This document shows positions 41,125 through 48,284 of a DNA stretch of 62,496 bases, in pieces (the stretch's first letter is position 1; each line of letters starts with the position of its first letter). The position numbers were made by a program, and so were the translations under genes. Origin of the DNA: Acidobacteria bacterium Ga0077522 (GTDB lineage: Bacteria > Acidobacteriota > Vicinamibacteria > Vicinamibacterales > Vicinamibacteraceae); the NCBI GenBank assembly GCA_001464065.1, contig LNDN01000012.1, positions 1 to 62,496 of the forward strand, read 5' to 3'. Below the pieces are notes generated by a model that did not search any database, was not told the origin of the DNA, and was given only the letters and a program-made list of their open reading frames with translations.

Positions 41125-41940
41125 GAGAGGGCGAGGGTTCGACGCATCACCATGTCGAGCCAGCGGTCGGGCAGCAATGATGGGATCGTCCAGTTGACCA
41201 GCCGGCCGCGGACGGCGGCGTACCGCGTCCGGGGCGAGCGCGCTTCGAAGACCCTGACGAGAAACCTGCCCGCCTCGTCGGAGGTGTATCCGCCTGCCTC
41301 GATTGCGCGTGAGAGCTCCTCGAACCGCCGGTAGGGCTGGCGGTACACCGATCCGATGTTCGCGCACTGTGCCGATGCCGACGCCTTCTGCCAGATGCGG
41401 CTCTGCACGGCGCCAGGCGCCACGATGACCGGGGACAACTCGCGTCGCAGCGCGTGAGAAAACCCTTCGACGGCGTACTTCGTCGCGTTGTAGCCAGCAA
41501 TGAACGGCGTGGCAATGCGTCCACCCGTCGAGCTGATGTTGATGATTCGACCGGGGCTGGACCGCCGCGCAGCCTCGGGTCCGGCGCCGAGCATCGGCAG
41601 CAGCGCCTTGGTGACGGCGATCAGCCCCACCACGTTGACCGCGATCTGCACCTCGATGTCGGCAAGTGGCTGCGTCAGGACGGGACCCGTACCCGTCGAG
41701 TTCGTGCAGTCCCAGCTCCCCCAGCACCTGCGGCAATCGGGCCACGCGGTCCAGGTCGCGCACGTCGAGCACCACAGGGGTCGCCAGACCACCGCACGCT
41801 GCCCTGACGCTGTGTGCGTCCCGATCCGAGCGAACGGTACCGAAGACGCGATAGCCCGCTCTCGTGAACATGCGCGCGGCGCCGAGTCCGATGCCTGACG
41901 ACACGCCCGTGATGAGCACGGACTTGCTGTGTGCGGCCAT
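41121..41940 (-). pseudogene. SDR gene disrupted by a small frameshifting deletion that removes NNAG
   Basis: Frame 1 encodes MAAHSKSVLITGVSSGIGLG through LGELGLHELD, a normal SDR N-terminus. Near 41691-41697 the frame changes and continues TGPVLTQPLADIEVQIAVNV, then INISSTGG, YNATKYAVEG and VAPGAVQSRIW to a normal C-terminus. Comparison with SDR spacing indicates loss of about 17 nt that would encode roughly VLVNNA. Everything else, including Ser, Tyr and Lys, is intact. ATGA/TGATG overlaps with both neighbours persist. Confidence 0.75.
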
Positions 41941-42785
41941 CACGCGTCGACTCCGACCAGCGCGGCGCTCGCGCGCCAGAGCTGCTCCTGCCGCCAGACG
42001 TCCCGCGTGTGCGCGGCGGTGGTCACCGCGCGCCGCTTGACGAAGAACCGTCCGTTCACGCCCGAGACCTCGGGCGCCCTTGCGAGCCAGGCCGGCGTAT
42101 CGGCCCCGCGCTCGGGCCCTGGCAACAGGGGCCCGACCAGAGACAGTGCGAGCTTCATCAGCCCCGTCGCACGACGGGCCAGCTGCGTGCGGATGATCCC
42201 GGGATGCGCGGCGTTGGCGGTGACGCCCGAGCCCTCGAGCCGCCGTGCCAGAGCATACGTGAACATGGCGCTCATGTTCTTGGTGCGCATGTAGGCCCTG
42301 GTCGGGGAGAAGTTGCGCTGCATCTGCAGGTCGTCGATCTGCACCGGTTGGGCCGCCAGGATGGTCGGGTCTGCGCCGACCACGACGATGCGGGAACCCG
42401 GCTTGAGGTGGGGTCGCGCCAACTGCACCAGCAGAAAGGGAGCGAGGTGATTGACGGCGAGGGTCTCTTCGATGCCGTCGATGGTCAGGCGGCGGGCCTC
42501 GGGCACGAAGGCCGCGTTCAGCACGAGCACGTCGACGGGTCGCTCGACGAGCGACGCGAATGCCCGTCGCACGTCCGCCTGCACCGACAGGTCCGCGCCA
42601 ATCGCGCGCACACGCGTCGCCCCGCCCAGTTCCTGCAGCCGCGCCGTGGTCGAGTCGAGGCGTGTGCTCTCGCGAGCCACCAACGTGACCGCGGCGCCGT
42701 CGCGGAGAAGCGTCTCGGCGATGGCGGCGCCGATACCACCGCTCGCCCCGGTGACCACGCAGTGCAACCCGTCCATGCCACTCAT
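41940..42785 (-). CDS. Short-chain dehydrogenase/reductase
   Basis: 281 residues. TGASGGIG cofactor loop, VLNAAFV in place of NNAG, Tyr/Lys in AYMRTKN, and NAAHPGIIRTQL (the proline-glycine motif after strand 6). The proteins of the retinol/WW-domain oxidoreductase type share this arrangement. It overlaps the DUF2147 gene by 4 bp and the disrupted SDR gene by 1 bp, so the three SDRs were translated as a coupled set. Confidence 0.88.
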   Translation of the reverse strand: MSGMDGLHCVVTGASGGIGAAIAETLLRDGAAVTLVARESTRLDSTTARLQELGGATRVRAIGADLSVQADVRRAFASLVERPVDVLVLNAAFVPEARRLTIDGIEETLAVNHLAPFLLVQLARPHLKPGSRIVVVGADPTILAAQPVQIDDLQMQRNFSPTRAYMRTKNMSAMFTYALARRLEGSGVTANAAHPGIIRTQLARRATGLMKLALSLVGPLLPGPERGADTPAWLARAPEVSGVNGRFFVKRRAVTTAAHTRDVWRQEQLWRASAALVGVDA

Positions 42786-43243
42786 TCGACGCGCTCCCAG
42801 GTCTGCGACCGACCGAGCAGGGAGATTCCACGGTAGGCGCGCACGACGAGCCGCCGTCCGCCGGGCTCGAGGCGGATCGTGACCTTGTAGAGGGCACCGC
42901 TGTCGGGATCCAGGATCTCGCCGCCACCGTATGCCGAGCCTTGCCAGCGAAGTCCGGTCATGAAGACGAGGCCCTTCAGGGGCTGGTCCTTGCGATTCCC
43001 CGGACAGCGGCGGCAGACCTTGCCCGGATCCTCGCCGGGCGCGAGGCTGCCCACCAGCGTTCCGCCGAGCTCGCCATCCTGCTCGGTGATGCGCACCAGA
43101 CCTCGGGCCGTCCGCCCATCGTCGCCGTACGTGCGCCAGAGGCCGACGGGCGTGGGCGCCCCCTGTCGCGCCGTCTCGGCGAGCGCCGGCGATGCGAGGG
43201 CTACGGCGAAAATCATGGAGGCAATCAGATGAACATGAAGCAT
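42782..43243 (-). CDS. DUF2147-family exported protein
   Basis: 153 residues with a signal peptide (cleaved near ALA-E). DUF2147 signatures: GLWRTYGDDGRTARGLVRI, CRRCPGNRKDQPLKGLVFMTGLRW, and the lipocalin-like strand GGEILDPDSGALYKVTIRL with the ending GRSQTWERVE. Probably a small periplasmic beta-barrel. First gene of the SDR operon and divergent from TetR, which is its likely regulator. The start codon lies inside a 12-bp palindrome. Confidence 0.85.
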   Translation of the reverse strand: MLHVHLIASMIFAVALASPALAETARQGAPTPVGLWRTYGDDGRTARGLVRITEQDGELGGTLVGSLAPGEDPGKVCRRCPGNRKDQPLKGLVFMTGLRWQGSAYGGGEILDPDSGALYKVTIRLEPGGRRLVVRAYRGISLLGRSQTWERVE

Positions 43244-43260
43244 GCTTCGGATAATATGTG
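43237..43260. promoter_or_regulatory. Divergent promoter with palindrome between DUF2147/SDR operon and TetR
   Basis: GAAGCATGCTTC (43237-43248) is a perfect 12-bp palindrome covering the DUF2147 start codon. The adjacent GATAAT (plus, 43250-43255) is a -10 candidate for tetR. The palindrome is a plausible TetR operator. Confidence 0.5.
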
Positions 43261-43287
43261 ACGGATCCTTCAGTTGGGAATTCGCAT

Positions 43288-43947
43288 ATGCCGACGGAGC
43301 TCACCCCTCGACTTCAGCCCCGGAAAATGCCGTCGCAAGCGCGATCCGGCGTCACCGTGACCGCGATCCTCGATGCCACCATTCAGGTTCTGATCGGGGA
43401 TGGCCTGACGCGCCTGACCACCACCAGGGTGGCCACCCGCGCGGGCGTCTCGGTGGGAACGCTCTACCAGTACTTCGCCGACAAGCGTTCGCTCGTGGCC
43501 GCGGTCAAGCAGCGCCATCTCGGCGAGATCGTCGGCGTCGTGGAGCAGGCGTGCGCGATGAACCGCGGCGCGCCATTGCGGGTCATGGTGACGTCGCTGT
43601 GCCACGCGTTCATCGACGCGAAGATCCGACGGGTGGACGAATCGCGCGCGCTGTACTCGGCCGGTGCCGAGGTGGACGGCGATGTGCTCGTCCGCGCCGC
43701 CAGCCTGAGAGCGCAGCAGGCGATTGCGGCGATGTTGGTCACTGCGCCCGACGCGACGTTCGAGGATCCGGCGGTGGCGGCGCTGATGTTGTCGACGGCG
43801 ACCATCGGGCCGGTACAGGCCCTGCTCGAAGCCGGCGCCCCAGCGCCGATGGTCGCCCTGCTCCGGACGCACCTGACGGAGCTCTGTGTCGGCTACGTGG
43901 AGCGGATTGGAGGCTCAGGAGCGGCACGCTCCACCGTCGGGCGGTGA
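43288..43947 (+). CDS. TetR-family transcriptional regulator
   Basis: 219 residues. The HTH segment is ILDATIQVLIGDGLTRLTTTRVATRAGVSVGTLYQYFADKRSLV; the C-terminal ligand-binding domain is of the TetR_C type with unknown ligand. It is divergent from the DUF2147/SDR operon and probably represses it, as SDR-linked TetR proteins commonly do. The ATG at 43288 was preferred; an upstream GTG at 43258 would overlap the promoter. Confidence 0.88.
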   Translation: MPTELTPRLQPRKMPSQARSGVTVTAILDATIQVLIGDGLTRLTTTRVATRAGVSVGTLYQYFADKRSLVAAVKQRHLGEIVGVVEQACAMNRGAPLRVMVTSLCHAFIDAKIRRVDESRALYSAGAEVDGDVLVRAASLRAQQAIAAMLVTAPDATFEDPAVAALMLSTATIGPVQALLEAGAPAPMVALLRTHLTELCVGYVERIGGSGAARSTVGR

Positions 43948-43992
43948 CAGGCTCATCGAGGGAGTTGCCCCGCCGGCCGTAGGCCGTTCACG

Positions 43993-44403
43993 TCACTGCG
44001 CTCGAGTGCCGCTCGGCGCAAGGGCGAGCGACTCCCGATGCCGCCACTCGAGCGCGGCCAGGCCGCCGACGAACAGCGACTCGCCGACGAGGGTCGCCAT
44101 GCCGAGAACGCTGGCGTCGTGCCAGTACCGGACGACCAGCCCCAGGCACACGACGCTCCATGCTGCGTTCGCGCAGACGAGCAGGACGAGCAGGCGCATC
44201 GGCCGTATGGCTCGTCGCGCCAGCGAGAAGGAGTAGGCCCCGTAGAGCAGGTTGGCGGCGGCGTTGAAGAGGATCAGGCCCTGCGGCAGCCCGTACAGGG
44301 GGGCAAGCCACGGGCTGAGCAGCAGCAGGAACACGCCGACGAGTGCGCCGGCGGTGCAGTCGACCCACAACAACCGCGCCTGCCACGGGCGCCTCGTCAC
44401 CAT
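43993..44403 (-). CDS. Four-helix membrane protein (paralogue of 31145-31516)
   Basis: 136 residues with four predicted helices. It shares LLWVDCTAGA, AANLLYGAYSFSLARRA, ANAAWSVVCLGL and VGGLAALEWRHRES with the other copy in the window. It has a few extra residues at both ends. Function unknown. It is divergent from an Fpg remnant 34 bp away. Confidence 0.72.
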   Translation of the reverse strand: MVTRRPWQARLLWVDCTAGALVGVFLLLLSPWLAPLYGLPQGLILFNAAANLLYGAYSFSLARRAIRPMRLLVLLVCANAAWSVVCLGLVVRYWHDASVLGMATLVGESLFVGGLAALEWRHRESLALAPSGTRAQ

Positions 44404-44437
44404 ACCCCTACTGTACGGTGTGGTCGCATCGGAGTTC

Positions 44438-44643
44438 GTGCCGGAGTTGCCGGAAGTCGAGGCGGCGCGTCGGCTGCTGATGCCGACCATGAAGGACGCG
44501 CGATTCGAGCACGTGCTGCTGCGTCGGGCGAATCTGCGGTAGGCGTTTCCACCCGCCTTCACCGCCAGACATACCGGCGCCACGGTGCTCGACGTCGAGC
44601 GCCGCGCGAAGTCGACGTTCTACTGCCCCACCTGCCAGCGCTG
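44438..44643 (+). pseudogene. fpg: Formamidopyrimidine-DNA glycosylase (fpg/mutM) remnant
   Basis: One frame reads (V)PELPEVEAARRLL, with the Pro2-Glu3 catalytic dyad, and VLLRRANLR. A TAG follows where Tyr/Pro is normal, then FPPAFTARHTGATVLDVERRAK. It jumps in frame to STFYCPTCQR and a stop, the very end of the zinc finger. About 200 internal residues are missing and one nonsense codon (44540-44542) is present. Confidence 0.8.
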
Positions 44644-44676
44644 AGCGTCTGCGCCGCTTCGCCGTGGGAGTGAGGG

Positions 44677-45939
44677 TCAGGCGTTGGCGAACACGGGCCG
44701 CTCGGGATCGACCACCACCCAGCAGACGGCACCGATGACGAACAACACCCCCATCACGTACAGGGGCACGTTCCAGTTGCCGAACCACTGCACGGAGTAC
44801 GCCACGATCAGCGGGTTCAGCATCGCGGCGAGGTTGCCGACCGAGTTCATCGTGGCCCCGACGACGCCCACCTGATTGCGGCCGACTTCGATGACGGTCG
44901 CCCAGGCGGCACCCAGCGTGAACATGGTCATGCCGGTCGCCGCCGCGATCAGCACGGCCGCGGTGATCGGCGACGACGAGCGGGCGGCCAACAGCAACGC
45001 CACGCCCGCGATCAGATACGACGCCGCACCGAGGCCGCACCGTCCGATGCGCAGGCCGTAGCGCGACGCCAGGCGGTCGGTCACCACGCCGCCCAGCAAG
45101 TCGCCGGGCATGCTGACGATGAGGGGGAGCCCCGCGAACAGGCCGAGACTCGCGGCCTCGAACCCGTGGCGTTGCCGCAGGTACGTCGGCAGCCAGGTGA
45201 TGCAGAAGTAGAAGATCATGCAGTTCGGGATGTACATGAGGCTGAGCGCGATCATGTTCCGGCTGCCCGCGAGCGCGCGCCAGTAGCCGAGTCCCGAGGG
45301 GTGGTCCGCCTCCGGCGCACGGTCGGCGACGATCACCTGGAGTTCCGCCGGGTTGACGCTGGAGTGCTCCGAGGGGTCGTTGCGGAACCAGGCCAGCCAG
45401 ACCGCCGTCCACACGAAGCCCAGCGCGCCGAAGGCGACGAAGATCTGTCGCCACGACAGGTACTGCAGCAGCCACAGCACCAGCGCCGGGGTCAGGCCGC
45501 CGACCAGGTGCGCGCCCGCGAAGAAGATGCCCTGCACGGTGCCGCGCTCGCGACGGGGGATCCATCGCGAGAAGGTGCGAGCGACGCAGCCCCACGCGCC
45601 GGCCTCCCCGACACCGAAGAAGAACCGCGTGGCCAGCAGGCCCGCGTAGCTGGTGGCGGCGCCGGTGGCCGCCGTGAGCAGCGACCACCACACGACGATG
45701 CGCGCCAGCACGAGGCGGGTGCCCTTGCGGTCGGCCCAGCGTGCGGTGGGAATCTCGAACAGGGCGTACGCCAGTTGGAACGACGTGAAGACGTAGCCCA
45801 TCTGCACGGTGGTCAGGCCCAGGTCGCGCATGATGCCGGGCGCCAGGGTGGCGATGCACGCGCGATCGAGGTGCGTGATCACCGCCAGGCACGTGGCGAG
45901 CGCCACGACCTTGTACCGCGCGTGTGTGGGGGCAGGCAT
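44677..45939 (-). CDS. MFS transporter (anion:cation symporter/hexuronate-like)
   Basis: 420 residues, twelve predicted helices. Between TM2 and TM3 the MFS motif appears as [18 protein letters not shown]4-5 carry [38 protein letters not shown], characteristic of the ACS (phthalate/glucarate/tartrate permease) family. Likely proton-coupled uptake of an organic or sugar acid. It ends [16 protein letters not shown], matching the stub at 39.7-39.9 kb. Confidence 0.9.
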   Translation of the reverse strand: MPAPTHARYKVVALATCLAVITHLDRACIATLAPGIMRDLGLTTVQMGYVFTSFQLAYALFEIPTARWADRKGTRLVLARIVVWWSLLTAATGAATSYAGLLATRFFFGVGEAGAWGCVARTFSRWIPRRERGTVQGIFFAGAHLVGGLTPALVLWLLQYLSWRQIFVAFGALGFVWTAVWLAWFRNDPSEHSSVNPAELQVIVADRAPEADHPSGLGYWRALAGSRNMIALSLMYIPNCMIFYFCITWLPTYLRQRHGFEAASLGLFAGLPLIVSMPGDLLGGVVTDRLASRYGLRIGRCGLGAASYLIAGVALLLAARSSSPITAAVLIAAATGMTMFTLGAAWATVIEVGRNQVGVVGATMNSVGNLAAMLNPLIVAYSVQWFGNWNVPLYVMGVLFVIGAVCWVVVDPERPVFANA

Positions 45940-46056
45940 CGTCGTGAGTCAGGCCGCTGGCAGCGTGACGCCCGTCATCTCGGCCAGGAGGCCCAGGAGT
46001 GGCGTTGGGCACGCATGCCGTCATTCTGCATCCCCCGAGCCGCGCCTGTCCGCAAC

Positions 46057-46073
46057 GGACTTCGGTACACTGC
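46057..46073 (+). promoter_or_regulatory. Shared promoter element, copy 2
   Basis: Identical 17-bp GGACTTCGGTACACTGC as at 33728-33744, with TACACT at 46066-46071, 22 nt before the hydrolase ATG. Confidence 0.45.
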
Positions 46074-46093
46074 CCCCGCACGCGGCGGAGATG

Positions 46094-47083
46094 ATGCGAA
46101 CGCACGTAGGTCCCCTGCTTCTCGGCCTGGCTGTTCTGGCTCTGCCTCGGCCTCTGCAGTCCGAGCCGCGACCAGAGCCGCCACCCGCCGCCCCTGAGGT
46201 GGTCACCATCGATGCGGGCGACCGCACCCTGCACGGCGTGCTCTATCGGCCCGTCGGACCGGGACCCTTTCCGGCCGTCCTCTACAACCACGGCAGCGCC
46301 CCCGGCATGCTCAACCAGCAGGCCTTCGAGGTGCTGGGGCCAGTGTTTGCCAGCCGGGGTTGGGTCTTCTTCGCGCCGTATCGCCGCGGGCAGGGTCTCA
46401 GCGCCCAGGCTGGCCGTTACATCGGCGACGACATCGCTGACGCGCGTCGGCGGGGACTCTGGCAGGGCTGCGCGGTGGTGGTGCCACTGCTGGCGCTCGT
46501 GTGGTTCGGCGTGTTGCGGCGGCAGCGACGTGCCACGCGCCTGGCTGCGGTTGTCGCGCTCACGCTGTGCGGAGGATTCGCGACCCATGTGTGGGCGCAA
46601 CGCGCGGGCGCGGCGACCATGGTGCGCCTGCTCTACACCGAGCAGTTCGTTGATCAGCGCGTGGCGTTCGACTGGCTGTGGCGCCAGCCGTTCGCGCAGG
46701 CTGGTCGCATTGCCACCGCCGGCAACTCCTTCGGCGGGATCATGGCCGTCCTCGCGGCCGAACGGGCGGACTACTGTGCGGCGGTGGACGCGGCAGGCGG
46801 CGCGGAGAGTTGGGCGGCCGCACCGGGCCTGCGTCGCCTGATGGACGGCGCGGTGCGTCGCGCCCGCGTCCCGATCCTGTTCATTCAAGCCGAGAACGAC
46901 TACGACGTGTCGCCGAGCTACGCGCTTTCGGGAGCGATGCGAGAGGCGGGCAAGACGGCAGCGGTGAAGATCTACCCGAGGTTCGGTCAGTCGCGGGCGG
47001 AGGGCCACAGCTTCGCGTGGAGAGGGAGCGCGCTCTGGGCGGACGATGTCTTCCGGTTCCTGTCCGAGCATTGCGGCGGGTAA
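46094..47083 (+). CDS. Exported or membrane alpha/beta hydrolase with a TM hairpin in the cap
   Basis: 329 residues with a signal peptide or N-terminal anchor. Hydrolase features: PFPAVLYNHGSAPGML (oxyanion loop), TAGNSFGG nucleophile elbow (GNSFGG), ILFIQAENDYDV (Asp) and a late His in AEGHSFAWRG. Between the second core strand and the nucleophile there is an insertion with two hydrophobic stretches (GCAVVVPLLALVWFGVL and LAAVVALTLCGGFATHVW) connected by RRQRRATR. The membrane hairpin in the cap is unusual. Start at the second of two ATGs because GGAG abuts the first. Confidence 0.78.
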   Translation: MRTHVGPLLLGLAVLALPRPLQSEPRPEPPPAAPEVVTIDAGDRTLHGVLYRPVGPGPFPAVLYNHGSAPGMLNQQAFEVLGPVFASRGWVFFAPYRRGQGLSAQAGRYIGDDIADARRRGLWQGCAVVVPLLALVWFGVLRRQRRATRLAAVVALTLCGGFATHVWAQRAGAATMVRLLYTEQFVDQRVAFDWLWRQPFAQAGRIATAGNSFGGIMAVLAAERADYCAAVDAAGGAESWAAAPGLRRLMDGAVRRARVPILFIQAENDYDVSPSYALSGAMREAGKTAAVKIYPRFGQSRAEGHSFAWRGSALWADDVFRFLSEHCGG

Positions 47084-47094
47084 CGGCGGTCGGC

Positions 47095-47352
47095 CTACAG
47101 CGGTTCGACACCGACGTGGGTCTGCTGATAGCCGGTTCGAATTCTCAGCCAGTCCCAGCGGGCCCTGTCACTCGCGACCGTGGTGTCGAACAGGTGCGGA
47201 TAGGGCGTCGCCGGATTGGGCGTGAGCGTGCCCGCGTAGAGACCAGACAACCCGTTGGGGCTGAAGCACTCCTGAGGACGAACGCCAACGCACGTCTCAC
47301 GGACGAGAAAGCGACGGATGCCGTCCTCCGTGGACGCCAGCGCCGGATGTCG
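47095..47352 (-). pseudogene. 3' fragment of an unrecognised gene
   Basis: Open frame of about 85 codons bounded upstream by a stop, with no usable start. It reads GIRRFLVRETCVGVRPQECFS, then GLYAGTLTPNPATPYPHLFD and ends RIRTGYQQTHVGVEPL. Codon use is coding-like and two Cys suggest a secreted protein. I do not recognise the family. Confidence 0.5.
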
Positions 47353-47378
47353 TCAGTCATGCGTGTCATGGTTCACAG

Positions 47379-48203
47379 ATGGACGAGACTACCCCAGCTC
47401 CCGGCGGGCTGACGCCCGCACAGATCGAGCAGTTCATCAGCGATGGGTTCGTCCGCATCGACGAGGCGTTTCCTCGCACGTTGGCGGATGAGGCCCGCGC
47501 CATCCTGTGGCGGGCGACGGGCTGCAGCCCGGACGATCGCGCCACGTGGACGCAGCCAGTCATTCGCCTGGGGATGTTCACGGAGTCGCCGTTCGTCGAG
47601 GCGGCCAACACGGCACGACTGCATGCCGCGTTCGACGATCTGGTCGGGCCCCGGCGGTGGCGACGCCTGGCCGCGATGGGCACCTTCCCGATCCGTTTTC
47701 CCTCTGCCGTCGACGCCGGCGACACCGGGTGGCACATCGATGTGAGCTTCGGCACGGAGGCGCCGGACTTCATGTCGTGGCGCGCCAACATCCACTCGAA
47801 GGGGCGCTCGCTCCTGATGTTGTTCCTGTTCTCCGACGTGGGCGAGCGGGATGCACCGACGCTGATTCGCGTCGGATCGCATGTCGACATCGCGAGGCAG
47901 CTTGCGCCCGCGGGCGAGCCGGGGTTGACGCTGGGTGAGCTGGCCGCCGACGGCTTCGCGGCGAGCGCGCATCGCGCCGTGGTGTCGGCGACGGGCGACG
48001 CAGGCACGGTCTACCTGTGTCATCCGTTCCTCGTGCATGCCGCACAGTCGCACCAGGGGGAGCGTCCGCGATTCCTGGCCCAGCCCCCGCTGTTGCCCGT
48101 GGATCCGGACAACCGACCGAGCGGAGTCCGCTCTCCCATGGAGGAGGCGGTGGCACGCGCGCTCGCAGGCGGGCAGGGTGGCCCCGACAACCGAATCGGA
48201 TAG
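47379..48203 (+). CDS. Phytanoyl-CoA dioxygenase (PhyH) family protein
   Basis: 274 residues. Double-stranded beta-helix Fe(II)/2-oxoglutarate oxygenase: the metal triad is H119-x-D121 in GWHIDV and the distal His in YLCHPFLVHAAQ. RPRF supplies the 2OG-binding Arg. The N-terminal LTPAQIEQFISDGFVRIDEAFP is the usual PhyH opening. Probably hydroxylates a small molecule; the substrate is unknown. It is followed by the sulfatase gene after 81 bp. Confidence 0.9.
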   Translation: MDETTPAPGGLTPAQIEQFISDGFVRIDEAFPRTLADEARAILWRATGCSPDDRATWTQPVIRLGMFTESPFVEAANTARLHAAFDDLVGPRRWRRLAAMGTFPIRFPSAVDAGDTGWHIDVSFGTEAPDFMSWRANIHSKGRSLLMLFLFSDVGERDAPTLIRVGSHVDIARQLAPAGEPGLTLGELAADGFAASAHRAVVSATGDAGTVYLCHPFLVHAAQSHQGERPRFLAQPPLLPVDPDNRPSGVRSPMEEAVARALAGGQGGPDNRIG

Positions 48204-48284
48204 ATGCGCGGCCGCCGGCCGCCGCTGAGCCAGAGCACGGTGTGTGGACGTCGAGGCGGGCGTGTTAGGATCCGCAGCCTTCCG

